Shown piece after piece: positions 1 through 8,766 of a DNA stretch of 21,375 nucleotides. The notes under the pieces were generated by a model, which did no database searches, was not told the DNA's origin, and was given only the letters and a program-made list of their open reading frames with translations. Source of the stretch: a virus; the IMG/VR virus record IMGVR_UViG_3300029907_000045, positions 1 to 21,375 of that record. One strand, given 5' to 3'. Made by a program: the position numbers and the translations under genes. Each line of letters starts with the position of its first letter. Positions within the stretch are counted from its first letter, which is position 1.

Positions 1-42
1 TACAACCGATCTGATTAGCGAATTCCATTGGTCTTGATTCAT
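1..42 (-). CDS. start of an unknown gene, cut by the window edge
   Basis: Fourteen codons are visible, beginning ATG at 42 and reading MNQDQWNSLIRSVV up to the window edge. A strong Shine-Dalgarno sequence (AAAGGAG) lies 7 to 8 bases before the ATG, and the gene follows the 54-aa membrane protein after a short gap. The position, just after the internal-virion cassette, and the short polar N-terminus leading into a hydrophobic start would suit a small phage holin or another lysis protein, but too little is visible to assign a function. Confidence 0.6.
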   Translation of the reverse strand, partial: MNQDQWNSLIRSVV

Positions 43-58
43 TATGGTCTCCTTTCAG

Positions 59-223
59 TTAGATCAACCCGAGCAAATGCAGGATCACCAGCAGCACGAT
101 AATCCCCACGATCCCACCACCCCAGCCATAGCTACCGCCAGGGAACGCGGTGTGCCAACCACTCCAGTATCCACCGCCACCGACTAATAGCAACACGATA
201 ATCAAGACAACTAGAATGTTCAT
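59..223 (-). CDS. 54-aa small membrane protein with two hydrophobic helices
   Basis: The ORF runs from ATG 223 to TAA 59. It has a hydrophobic N-terminal helix (MNILVVLIIVLLLVGG), a Gly/Trp/Tyr-rich central loop (residues about 15-37) and a second hydrophobic helix (GIVGIIVLLVILHLLGLI). The start has an excellent Shine-Dalgarno sequence (AAAGGAG, 6-7 bases upstream) that lies directly after the TGA of the giant virion protein. Two short helices around a GW-rich loop resemble DUF3309-type small membrane proteins, which are of unknown function. Position after the ejection proteins allows a role in lysis (holin-like), but that is only inference. Confidence 0.8.
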   Translation of the reverse strand: MNILVVLIIVLLLVGGGGYWSGWHTAFPGGSYGWGGGIVGIIVLLVILHLLGLI

Positions 224-235
224 GATATTCTCCTT

Positions 236-3200
236 TCACCTATTCGGCAGGGAACGTCCTGCCATGTAATCCCTAAGCGTCGCGGAATGGCCCTTGAGGG
301 TGCCATATCGACCAAGAACCAACCATCCCCAAGGCCCACGAGGGCGTTCGATGCCTTGGGAAACTCCATAGGCAGCCGATCCAACCTTACCGATTTGATC
401 TGGAACCCCAGTCAACGCCCCCGCGAAGTTCGATGCATCGCGGATGATCTTCTCAGAGTACTGAGTATTAAAGGCTTGTTTCTTATCAAGATCCCTCCAG
501 ACATCGAACAGCCGTTTACCTTCGGTCGAGAACAACCCAACCTCAGGTTCCTTACCTTGTAGCAAGGCGTTGGTGAACTCCCGCACAAACGGCATCGTAG
601 CGCCTTCGGTGTACAGTATCGACTTCGCCGCCCGCTTGCCCCAGCTTTCATCTGGGCTGGACTGTTGCGGCGAGACGTATTCCTCTACAATCGTGGGCCA
701 GATTGCATAAGCAAACACCCCCGTTGCTACCGTTGCGCCCATCGCCATTGCGGATTTGTGATTGCCTTCTTTAGCTAAATCAAGGGCTTCACCTGCTCGC
801 CACACCGTTTCAAGTTGTCGATTGAATATATCGTTGAAGAAGTTGTACATTGAGGTAAACCCAGGGTCGATCTGCTGGGTGATTAATGGGCGATTGGTAA
901 TAGCCGTCGATCCATGTGCTCGACGCACTGAGTAGTCAGCCTCATACACAGCATCGCCGTGGGATTTACCTTCACCACGCGCCTGATCATAGCGGGCCAA
1001 CCATGTCGGTACCGCAGACATCAAATCTGACAATGCCACTGGCTTCGAGCTAAGCTCCATAATGGTCTGTCGTAGTTGACCATACTTTGATCCGGCCTGC
1101 AACTCACCGGTTGCCCCGTACAGATTCTCATGCCAGTTTCTACCGCGGCGTTGGAGTTCTAGGGAATTGTTCATGGCGAATCGGTAGTTGCTATCTCCAG
1201 TTTCCTCATTAATGGTGAACATACTGCGCACGGCCTTGAGCAAAGGCATAGCACCGACTTCTTTAATACTAAGCCCAAGGGCGGTGGGGCCATGCTTTAA
1301 TACTGTCCCGGGGTTAAGGCCAACCAATGCGGTGATCAGATTCTGTCGCATGAACTCGCTAACTGAACCCAGCACTCCCGCATCATGCATCGCGGCGTTT
1401 GAGGCATTGGCCACGCCACGAAGGTAAGGGATCAACTGCTCAACATATTCCTTACCGTAATGAGTCTGGATCGCCGCGCGAATCTCTGGATCCTTAAACA
1501 CCTTCACCGCATTCAACACCGCAGGGCGAACCGCTGTGTTGTGGATCATCTGGGCGAGGCGGTTAGGCATTTGGTTAAGGGTTAAAGCTGTGGGTGCCGA
1601 GTATCCCGTTCGATCATTCTCATACCCGGCGCCCGGCATCGCCCGATCAAATCCTTCGAAGCCATCGCCCATCAGCCCAGCGTTGCCCATTAACTTGCGG
1701 CTGGTACCCTCAAATAGATCGTGGTAGATCATCGGGTAGTAGCCACCGCGATAGGTGCCGTGGGGTGTCTGCACCGGCACCGCCTGGATTCGCTGTGCAG
1801 GCACTCCAGAGATCGACCGATACATCGTGTCCGATCGGTCCTTGGCTTCTTCGAATATATCCCAGATCGCCTGGACTCGATCCCAATCGTGTTCGGTAGC
1901 GTTATTCCAGACCCAGCCCATAATAGCATCCGGCTCCAACCCCCAGCCCTTAGCCATCTTGGCGAGGTTGGATTTATTACCGACGTTAAGCATGATCGAG
2001 TGGAGAGCCTCGCGGTTCATGGTCAGCAGATGGTTACCATATCGCTCAGGTGATTTAAACAAATCATTCGGCACATTACGATTCATATCGTCAATGTCCT
2101 TGAGCGCCCCAAGCTTCTTTCCAAATTCCTTCTTCCAAGCATCGGACTGATTCACACCATCGACTAGATCACGAAGAACGTATTGCTTCCACGGCCCATT
2201 AACATCAAATCGATCCCATCGATTCAGTATGTTCTCCATCGCCAGGGTCCTAGCCAACATCGCTCGCGGAACCTTGGACACAATCGACGACCCACCTTCG
2301 AGATTAGCCTCACTAGACTTGAACCTCTCGATGGATTGAATCATCTCCCGTTTCTTTTCCTCGCGATCCGCTTCGTCACCGGCCTTGATCAGCTTTCGTT
2401 CCTCGCGCCCATTATGGGCAATGGTCTCGATCGAATCGCGAACCGAACGAAACTCGGGGACTGAGAGTTCTTTATAGTTCTTCGTCCACTTCGGATCGTA
2501 CAACTGATCCCAAACCGGCATAGCCTGCAACCATTGGGTTTTGTTCTGCACGAAGTCTTGTAGGGTCTTACTGGTTGATGCATCGATCTCACGTTGCAGA
2601 TCATCACCGCTTCGCCGAACCTTCTTACCAATCTGGGCCATAATCTGGTGAACCCAGTTAGTATACTCCGGATCCATCGAGGGCTGAACTTGCTTCGCCA
2701 ATCGCTTTGTGGTCTTATCGAACTTAGCGACTTCCTTCTCAACCGCCCGACCCTCAGCAGCTACCATAGCCCCCAGGGTCTGCCGCTGTAGTGCTTGGGT
2801 CGCGGTAGCGAAGTCACCGCTGACCAGTGCCTTCTCGGCGATCTTTGCCGATTTACCCATGTCCTGCATTAGCTTATAGGTATTAATACCATACGCCCGC
2901 ATAGAGTTGATAACATTCTTAGCGGCCGACTTCATCACTTCTTTATCGACGATAGTGACCCCGGCCTTCATGGCAGTTGCCATTAGCTGTTCATGGAGCA
3001 GATTGATATTTGTCTCAGACAGGGCGGTGTCTTTAGCCTCGTCCATGATGTTGTCTTCAAGTCTACCGTACCGCATCTCCATTCGCCGATCAGTCTCGGT
3101 TCCCACTAACTGATGCATGAAGTCCATCGACTGCATCCGGCCGCCCTCAGGAGTGCGCTTCATGGACTCGAGGGCGCCAAGACGTTGGATCATTTCATCG

Positions 3201-6004
3201 CCGGATCCATAACCAAACATTCCAGCGACCTGATCAACAGGCAGGCCATTCTTGGAGTAGTAATGATCTGGAAGCGCGGCCTTTTGTTCTGGGGTTAGGT
3301 CTTCCTCACGAAGCGTATAGCGCTGCTGAAGCTTCTTGCCGAACAACTCGCCCGACCCGAGGAACTGATCCGCTGCCACATCCGGTCGCTGACGAATCTC
3401 CGCTCCAACTTCCTTTGCCATCTCGACCCGGTTTGCTTTCCATTCCTTGGTCTGGCGATGGGTTTCTTCCTTAGCGGCCCGTTTGGTCGCAGTCTCGAGA
3501 TCTTCTTGATAGCGCTTGTCTAGGCCCGCCATTAGCTTATCAAAGGTCTTGCGATCGAGGCCGACCGATTGGGCTTGGAGATTGTCGCGCCCTTCAAGAG
3601 ACTCCCTAATATCAAACGCCCCCGCCGACCTAGGCTCTCCAGCCGGACGCTGGCCAACCTCACCGGAGTGTACCTTTGCAAATACATCTTCCCAGGTTGC
3701 CTCTGGGCCAAACCCAAGCTTGGCCTTAATCAAATCAAACAAATCCATAATCTTCTGGAACACTGCCCCGACACCGGTCTTCGGCCGAACATCCGGAGCT
3801 TGAGCCGCCCATTCTTGGAATGCCTTGGCGATGGATTCCTCAGTACGCCCGTCCTCAGTCACATGGGCGTAGCGATCGTTAATACCATAGCGATCCGCCC
3901 AACCTTCGGATTTGGCAGCATCGGCAAGAGTCGACCATTCTTTATCTGTGAAGAAATTATATCCGCGCAGAAAATGCACCGCCTCGTGGCGGCCAGTTGC
4001 TGTAACATCCGGCCTCAACAGATCCAACAAAATAGTAGGCGGTGCACCCCTGTTCGGCACATATGCTCCACCGGCCCAGCTGCCAGCCTTTTCACTATAC
4101 AGACCGGTTGTAGGCTCAATCCCAACCTTCTTGCCGGTAATTCGCTGGAGCTCATCCATCGCAGCTTCGCCGAACTTGACCTGTTCAGGGGTCCATTCGA
4201 CTGAGGCGGCATCCTTGGCTAATAGTGAAGTGTTACCGTACCGATGCCAGCCGTTTGCTAGAATGTCTCGGCCCCGATTGTATTCTTCTAGCGACGGATC
4301 ATCGACACTCAGCTTAACCTTCGGCAATGGCATCGGACCAAAGTCATTCGCACCTTCTCGTGCGCCAGACACTCTATGCCCAGTGATGTAGTCATAATCA
4401 GGATACAGCGCCTTGATCTGCCGCTTAAGGTCCATCATCAACGCTGGGCCAAACGAATTCGCCCACAGTCCACCCACGCCATTGATCATGTTGACATACA
4501 GCGTCCGGTCCGCTCCCGGTGCAATCTCAATATCTCCGACATGCTTACCGTTCTCGTCCAGCATGTTCAAGGTTTCAAGCTTGCCGCCGAACTGCTCGGT
4601 GAACTGATTGTCCTCGGTGACCCCCTTTATTAGACTTAACTTCCGATCGCCGAGGCTAAACATTGGCTCAAGCCCCGATGATCCCCTCACCGCGGCCAGA
4701 GGCGCATCCACCATGGCTTTGGGCTGGCTTTCCGCTGACTCGCCTGCTTCCCGTGCTGTGATACCACCCGGCCAGACTCGAATGTCATCATGAAGGCCCT
4801 TTGCTACTTGCGGATCGACCCGAGTTAACCAATCTTTGAGCGGAATGCTAATGTCGCTACCAATATCTCTAGCGGCCATCAGCTGCGATTCAATGTTCGG
4901 CGCCCACCCCAACAATCCATCATCAGGCATAGGAATCTTATCACCATATAATTTTAGCGCCGCATCGGAATGCACTCCCAGTGATATATCACCCAATGAA
5001 CCAATAGTCTTAAACATCTCTGGACTACGTCCATGAGTAGCTGAAGCCTGTGCATTCTCAAGGTCAGCCTCAATTCTATCTACCACTGCCGCATTGACCT
5101 CGGCCTTGGCCCGATCAATCAGCGGATGCACTCCATTTGGTGGTTCAAGACCATTATCAGTCCATGGCTTAGCGGCATTATAAGCTTCTTGAAACTGTAT
5201 AAATGCTTCATGCTTAGCGGGATCAAGCAATGGATTAACAGGTTTAGCCCCAGCCTCTGGCGCATGCAGCGGAATATCTCCCCGCATCATAGCCCATTGG
5301 GTCATGGCTTCGGCTTCACGGCCCAGTTGCTCACCGCCGATCGCTGTACCGGCTTGCTTAGCAGCGCCAGTCGCAGCACCAGCCACAGCGCCCATACCAG
5401 CCGACGCCGCTCGTTCCAGCGCCTCCAGCACCAACCACCCAGCCGATGACGTGGCCCAAGCAAGTCGTTGGGTCTCGGGATTGAAAGACTTTGAGGCAGC
5501 TTCACCAGCTTCCTGCCCTAGTGGAGCATCGCCCCAACCAGATTTAATTCCTTCCCACATTCCCTCGCTGGTACCGGCGAATGGCGCACTAAGTGTGTCG
5601 CTTAACTCTTCCATCCAGTTTTTTGTTACAGCCAATGAACGAGTATACTTATCTAGGTTCCCCCAGTCGTCATTGGACACTGACGCTGCCATCGGATGGG
5701 ATTGCAGATAGGTTACTAAATCTGGATTGTTCAACACCAATTGCTGGGCAGCGAATTTCTTAATCTGATCCTTCTGCTGGTCAAGGTTGCTTAAGGTCCA
5801 AGGCGCTGGAGCACCTGTGATACTAGACAGATCAGTTGCCTCAGCGGCATCATCGGGATTCGCATCCAGTCCCCGATTAATTTGATTCGCAGTCTCGCTG
5901 CGAAAACTCGCCAAGCCCCTTGCAACGTCATCCGACCCAACATAATACGGATCAATCGTTGGATCAAAGTCGGCCCCAGGATCCATCGGAGTTAGCTTGT
6001 TCAC
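236..6004 (-). CDS. giant polyvalent internal virion protein (T7 gp16 position) with HExxH peptidase motif
   Basis: This 1922-aa protein is the last of the internal-virion cassette and is predicted to be packaged in the head and ejected into the cell. Visible segments: an Ala/Gly-rich amphipathic stretch at 190-225; a mixed alpha/beta block at about 470-550 that looks like a GNAT acyltransferase fold; a gluzincin-like zinc peptidase region at about 600-790, with HEAVH at 673-677 and a downstream E-E-S-I-A helix at 722-726 that could give the third ligand; long charged helices at 820-1300; and a C-terminal part (about 1480-1922) like the large-polyvalent-protein-associated LPD38 region, with a hydrophobic segment near 1751-1777. 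I see no lytic transglycosylase (SLT) motif, unlike T7 gp16. The start is GTG at 6004, overlapping the upstream TGA as GTGA and preceded by GAGAGG; ATG at 5986 is an alternative. The internal-virion role rests on position and size; the peptidase is a motif call. Confidence 0.88.
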   Translation of the reverse strand: MNKLTPMDPGADFDPTIDPYYVGSDDVARGLASFRSETANQINRGLDANPDDAAEATDLSSITGAPAPWTLSNLDQQKDQIKKFAAQQLVLNNPDLVTYLQSHPMAASVSNDDWGNLDKYTRSLAVTKNWMEELSDTLSAPFAGTSEGMWEGIKSGWGDAPLGQEAGEAASKSFNPETQRLAWATSSAGWLVLEALERAASAGMGAVAGAATGAAKQAGTAIGGEQLGREAEAMTQWAMMRGDIPLHAPEAGAKPVNPLLDPAKHEAFIQFQEAYNAAKPWTDNGLEPPNGVHPLIDRAKAEVNAAVVDRIEADLENAQASATHGRSPEMFKTIGSLGDISLGVHSDAALKLYGDKIPMPDDGLLGWAPNIESQLMAARDIGSDISIPLKDWLTRVDPQVAKGLHDDIRVWPGGITAREAGESAESQPKAMVDAPLAAVRGSSGLEPMFSLGDRKLSLIKGVTEDNQFTEQFGGKLETLNMLDENGKHVGDIEIAPGADRTLYVNMINGVGGLWANSFGPALMMDLKRQIKALYPDYDYITGHRVSGAREGANDFGPMPLPKVKLSVDDPSLEEYNRGRDILANGWHRYGNTSLLAKDAASVEWTPEQVKFGEAAMDELQRITGKKVGIEPTTGLYSEKAGSWAGGAYVPNRGAPPTILLDLLRPDVTATGRHEAVHFLRGYNFFTDKEWSTLADAAKSEGWADRYGINDRYAHVTEDGRTEESIAKAFQEWAAQAPDVRPKTGVGAVFQKIMDLFDLIKAKLGFGPEATWEDVFAKVHSGEVGQRPAGEPRSAGAFDIRESLEGRDNLQAQSVGLDRKTFDKLMAGLDKRYQEDLETATKRAAKEETHRQTKEWKANRVEMAKEVGAEIRQRPDVAADQFLGSGELFGKKLQQRYTLREEDLTPEQKAALPDHYYSKNGLPVDQVAGMFGYGSGDEMIQRLGALESMKRTPEGGRMQSMDFMHQLVGTETDRRMEMRYGRLEDNIMDEAKDTALSETNINLLHEQLMATAMKAGVTIVDKEVMKSAAKNVINSMRAYGINTYKLMQDMGKSAKIAEKALVSGDFATATQALQRQTLGAMVAAEGRAVEKEVAKFDKTTKRLAKQVQPSMDPEYTNWVHQIMAQIGKKVRRSGDDLQREIDASTSKTLQDFVQNKTQWLQAMPVWDQLYDPKWTKNYKELSVPEFRSVRDSIETIAHNGREERKLIKAGDEADREEKKREMIQSIERFKSSEANLEGGSSIVSKVPRAMLARTLAMENILNRWDRFDVNGPWKQYVLRDLVDGVNQSDAWKKEFGKKLGALKDIDDMNRNVPNDLFKSPERYGNHLLTMNREALHSIMLNVGNKSNLAKMAKGWGLEPDAIMGWVWNNATEHDWDRVQAIWDIFEEAKDRSDTMYRSISGVPAQRIQAVPVQTPHGTYRGGYYPMIYHDLFEGTSRKLMGNAGLMGDGFEGFDRAMPGAGYENDRTGYSAPTALTLNQMPNRLAQMIHNTAVRPAVLNAVKVFKDPEIRAAIQTHYGKEYVEQLIPYLRGVANASNAAMHDAGVLGSVSEFMRQNLITALVGLNPGTVLKHGPTALGLSIKEVGAMPLLKAVRSMFTINEETGDSNYRFAMNNSLELQRRGRNWHENLYGATGELQAGSKYGQLRQTIMELSSKPVALSDLMSAVPTWLARYDQARGEGKSHGDAVYEADYSVRRAHGSTAITNRPLITQQIDPGFTSMYNFFNDIFNRQLETVWRAGEALDLAKEGNHKSAMAMGATVATGVFAYAIWPTIVEEYVSPQQSSPDESWGKRAAKSILYTEGATMPFVREFTNALLQGKEPEVGLFSTEGKRLFDVWRDLDKKQAFNTQYSEKIIRDASNFAGALTGVPDQIGKVGSAAYGVSQGIERPRGPWGWLVLGRYGTLKGHSATLRDYMAGRSLPNR
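3974..3988 (-). other. HEAVH zinc-peptidase motif within the giant virion protein
   Basis: The codons CAC GAG GCG GTG CAT encode H673-E674-A675-V676-H677 of the 1922-aa protein, in the context TGRHEAVHFLRG. This fits the HExxH zinc-binding helix of gluzincin-like peptidases found in phage polyvalent proteins. A possible third ligand is E722 or E723 in the helix TEESIAKAFQEW. Activity is not shown. Confidence 0.7.
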
Positions 6005-7836
6005 TGGGGAACCCTCTCAGTGGACTTGGGTTTGACTGGCTGCGAGGCTTGGCCGTATTTCATATAGATCATTCGCATTGCTAGATCGTTGACCAGCTTG
6101 CTATCCGCTTCGCTATCAAAGTTCGGGTCGCGGTTGTATTGCTGTCTAAATGCTGTTGTGCCCACCTTCTTGGCTTGCGGACTGAACTCGATCATTGAAT
6201 CGAACGGCTGTTTGGTGTTAATCTCACGCAGTCCACTGAACCAAGCGCCAGCGTTTTTATTAATTAAGCCCTGCGCAATCTCAGTCAACTCCTTGTCGTT
6301 CTTGACCGACCGTTCAGCGCCAAGACCATAAGCAACAATAGCATCATGATAGGCAGTTTGAAACTTGTTGTATTCGTCAGGGTTAGACTTCTTGTCAATT
6401 CCGTTATCCGTCAGCATCTGCTGCACCGACCCCAGCGTCAGCGCATGGGTCATGTTGGGGTTTTGTATCTGCCCGTTGATGACCTCGCCTTGAACCTTCA
6501 ACAATCCCTGACGCTGTTCACGAGTCAGCGAACTGAAGTTAGGGCTTAGCAGATCGGCATTGGCGAGATCATTTAACTCATCCGGAGTTGATCCGGCATC
6601 TCGATTGATTCCAATCTGCATCAACTTGTAATACTGCAAGTCGCCTTGCTGATTATGTACCACTCCACCGACAGACTGGTTCTTGCGGATCTGTTGCAGC
6701 ACCACGGACTGCGACTCAGGGGATAGCTCAAGGTAATGGCCCTTGAAGTCCGGATTCGCTGCCTCAGCCGCCTCAATGGAAACCGGGACCTTGCCATCTT
6801 TGCTATTAGTCCCGTCGATAGTCTGTAGCAACGACGAGCGAGCCATTTGCTCAGATTTGAAATCAACCTGTTGGCGGGTGTTCCAGAGAGTAACAGCGCG
6901 CTGCTCAGCATTGTCGGCAAGCTCACCGTTGCCGGGATCGGCCTTAGCCGCAGCACCCCTAGCCTTAGCGGCGATAGCGGCAGGCTTGGTGTCAGTGTCT
7001 GTGCCAACGTTGACAGTGTGCGCAATTGTGCTGGCGGTTTTATTCAACACCGCCGAGTCGATGCGGCCTTGGATAATATCCGCATCGGCAGGCTGCAACA
7101 ACCCTTCCGAAGTCATCTTCTTGAAGAACGCCTTGCCATCGGCCGGGTCGGCGTTGCTGCGGGAGATGGCTACTTTAGCGATTTGCTTGGACAGATAAGG
7201 TGCAGCAAGATTGTCATTATCCGGTGTGCCTGGAGCAAACCCAGTTAAATCATGTACGTGATTCGCGGCAGTTTGTTTAATAGTATTAACTATATTATCG
7301 AAGTTTGGTCCGTCAGTAACATTTACAGTTGCTAACAGGTTCCCAGACGCATCAATTTTACCTAGGCTAGCTTGCTTCTCAGCCTCATCCATCCCCTGTC
7401 TAGCTAACAAACTACCATGCCAGATCATCATGGATTGAGCGCGTCGAGTGTCACTAAGATATGCTCGCGTACCGACTGGGCTTAGTCCATTAGCTCCGTC
7501 GTCCCTAATCTTATCCATATCAGTTTGATACTGTTTAAACCCGTCAATCCTTTCTTGACCCCTAAGCTGATCAAACTGCAAATAGCGTTCGTTCATCTTC
7601 ATAAAGGCATCAGCCGAGGCTGCATCAGACTTCATGCCTTCATTAAGCTCTTGCATCGCGTAGGCGCGGTCGAATAATTCCTTGCCTGCGCCCTGCACCA
7701 CCTCGCCCATATGGGTGATGGCCCCGGCCGTAGCACCACCAAAGGCTGCAATAGGAGTATCAACATGAACTTGCGGCAGCGGGTTTAGCTGCGGAGCAAC
7801 ATCCATAGTGCCGCTGTAGGGGACTTGGCTAGCCAT
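6001..7836 (-). CDS. internal virion protein, gp15-like
   Basis: This 611-aa protein has no signal peptide or clear membrane segment and is mostly predicted helix, rich in Q, N, K, D and A. An N-terminal Pro-containing leader (residues 1-30) is followed by a conserved-looking helical block at about 55-110, with the pattern ELNEGMKSDAASADAFMKMN then YLQFDQLRGQE, typical of phage internal core and ejection proteins. It lies between the gp14-like and giant gp16-like genes, the same order as T7 gp14-gp15-gp16, where gp15 and gp16 form the trans-envelope DNA channel after ejection. The ATG at 7836 overlaps the upstream TAA as TAATG and the TGA overlaps the next GTG, so the cassette is translationally coupled. 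The assignment is by order, length and composition rather than by a diagnostic motif. Confidence 0.82.
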   Translation of the reverse strand: MASQVPYSGTMDVAPQLNPLPQVHVDTPIAAFGGATAGAITHMGEVVQGAGKELFDRAYAMQELNEGMKSDAASADAFMKMNERYLQFDQLRGQERIDGFKQYQTDMDKIRDDGANGLSPVGTRAYLSDTRRAQSMMIWHGSLLARQGMDEAEKQASLGKIDASGNLLATVNVTDGPNFDNIVNTIKQTAANHVHDLTGFAPGTPDNDNLAAPYLSKQIAKVAISRSNADPADGKAFFKKMTSEGLLQPADADIIQGRIDSAVLNKTASTIAHTVNVGTDTDTKPAAIAAKARGAAAKADPGNGELADNAEQRAVTLWNTRQQVDFKSEQMARSSLLQTIDGTNSKDGKVPVSIEAAEAANPDFKGHYLELSPESQSVVLQQIRKNQSVGGVVHNQQGDLQYYKLMQIGINRDAGSTPDELNDLANADLLSPNFSSLTREQRQGLLKVQGEVINGQIQNPNMTHALTLGSVQQMLTDNGIDKKSNPDEYNKFQTAYHDAIVAYGLGAERSVKNDKELTEIAQGLINKNAGAWFSGLREINTKQPFDSMIEFSPQAKKVGTTAFRQQYNRDPNFDSEADSKLVNDLAMRMIYMKYGQASQPVKPKSTERVPQ

Positions 7837-8369
7837 TAACTTGCTACCTGATTGTACTTAAGCCATTCGCTAGACACAGAACTAACGCCACCAAGAATAG
7901 ATGACGCAGCCCCAATCTCACCAGCAGACATAGCATTGGCTCCGGCCTGGGAATATAATTGAGCCTGCGCCCCGGCAACAGTGGCTTGTTCAGTGTAGCC
8001 ATAGGCCGTTCTAGCTGCGTTAGATCTGATCACATCGGTATCGAGCTGATTTAGGTGTCGTTGGCTGTCTTGGACTTGTTTATTAGACCCTGAGTTTACA
8101 TCAAATCCGCTGGAGGCCTGGGAAACCTTGATCTGGCCCATTTGTGTAGCTTGTTTGAGCCCAGCCTGCTGAGCCTGTTGCTCACCTTGCTGAGTGGCAA
8201 ATGTAGCATTCTGCAGATCAATTTGTTGATTAAGATTTGCTATACCAGACTGATAGTTGTACATTGACTGATTAGCACTACCAGACGATAGCGAGCCGAA
8301 TGCGGACAGCAGCGATCCGGCACCGGTAGCGCCTTCAGTGACGCCAGCGATTGCACTAGGACTACTCAT
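7836..8369 (-). CDS. internal virion protein, gp14-like
   Basis: This 177-aa protein has the usual features of T7 gp14-type ejection proteins: a Gly/Ala/Ser-rich hydrophobic N-terminus (residues 1-34, able to insert in a membrane), a central Gln-rich helix (about 42-85, with repeated QQ and QAQQAG), and a second Ala/Ser/Gly-rich stretch (about 130-165). In T7, gp14 enters the outer membrane on ejection and starts the channel completed by gp15 and gp16. It lies between the gp13-like and gp15-like genes, as in T7. A GAGGT Shine-Dalgarno sequence precedes ATG 8369, and the start overlaps the end of the upstream gene by 8 bases. Confidence 0.85.
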   Translation of the reverse strand: MSSPSAIAGVTEGATGAGSLLSAFGSLSSGSANQSMYNYQSGIANLNQQIDLQNATFATQQGEQQAQQAGLKQATQMGQIKVSQASSGFDVNSGSNKQVQDSQRHLNQLDTDVIRSNAARTAYGYTEQATVAGAQAQLYSQAGANAMSAGEIGAASSILGGVSSVSSEWLKYNQVAS

Positions 8370-8766
8370 GTTGTACCTCGATGGTGAATTTAATTAGACC
8401 CAGTTCGACTGGACCGAACTGTGCGCCAAGCGATTTCAACCAAGCCATGCTACTGGGATGGCCCGTGCAATGGCCAAAGAGTTCGGGGTATCGATAATGA
8501 AATGCCGGTACCCAGCGCCGGGCCAATCGAGCCACCGCCAATCGATGATTGCTGGTGGCTTCGGTGGTGTGGACCCAAACGTAGGCTGAATCGGATAGGG
8601 TTGAGGTTGGGACAAACCCAATAAACCCAAGCAGTTCATCGCCAAGTCTAGCCTCAAGTAACGGATCGGCCAACCTTGAGGCCGCGATCAAAGCAGCTGC
8701 ACCAGTCCAGCCCTGGACCAAGCTTTGCAATCTAACTAAACTAATCGCCTCCATCCGCGCGTTCAT
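8362..8766 (-). CDS. gp13-like protein with GNAT (DUF2833) fold
   Basis: This 134-aa protein looks like the T7 gp13 (internal virion protein A) family, which has a GNAT acetyltransferase-like fold and is needed for correct internal core assembly. Seen in the sequence: a short strand pair ELLGFIGFVP at about 45-55, a beta strand before SDSAYVWVHTTEA, the helix NHRLAVARLARRWVP, and the GNAT-type end pattern CTGHPSSMAWLKSLGAQF in which a helix is followed by 'LKSLGAxF'. It is the first gene of the ejection cassette, right after the gp12-like tail protein; the ATG overlaps the upstream TGA as ATGA. It ends with TAG at 8362, which overlaps the next start. Whether it is enzymatically active cannot be told. 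Confidence 0.8.
   Translation of the reverse strand: MNARMEAISLVRLQSLVQGWTGAAALIAASRLADPLLEARLGDELLGFIGFVPTSTLSDSAYVWVHTTEATSNHRLAVARLARRWVPAFHYRYPELFGHCTGHPSSMAWLKSLGAQFGPVELGLIKFTIEVQHE

Noticed and set aside
3569-4204. 211-codon plus-strand ORF
   Set aside because: Antisense to the peptidase region of the giant virion protein; no start signals or domain patterns.
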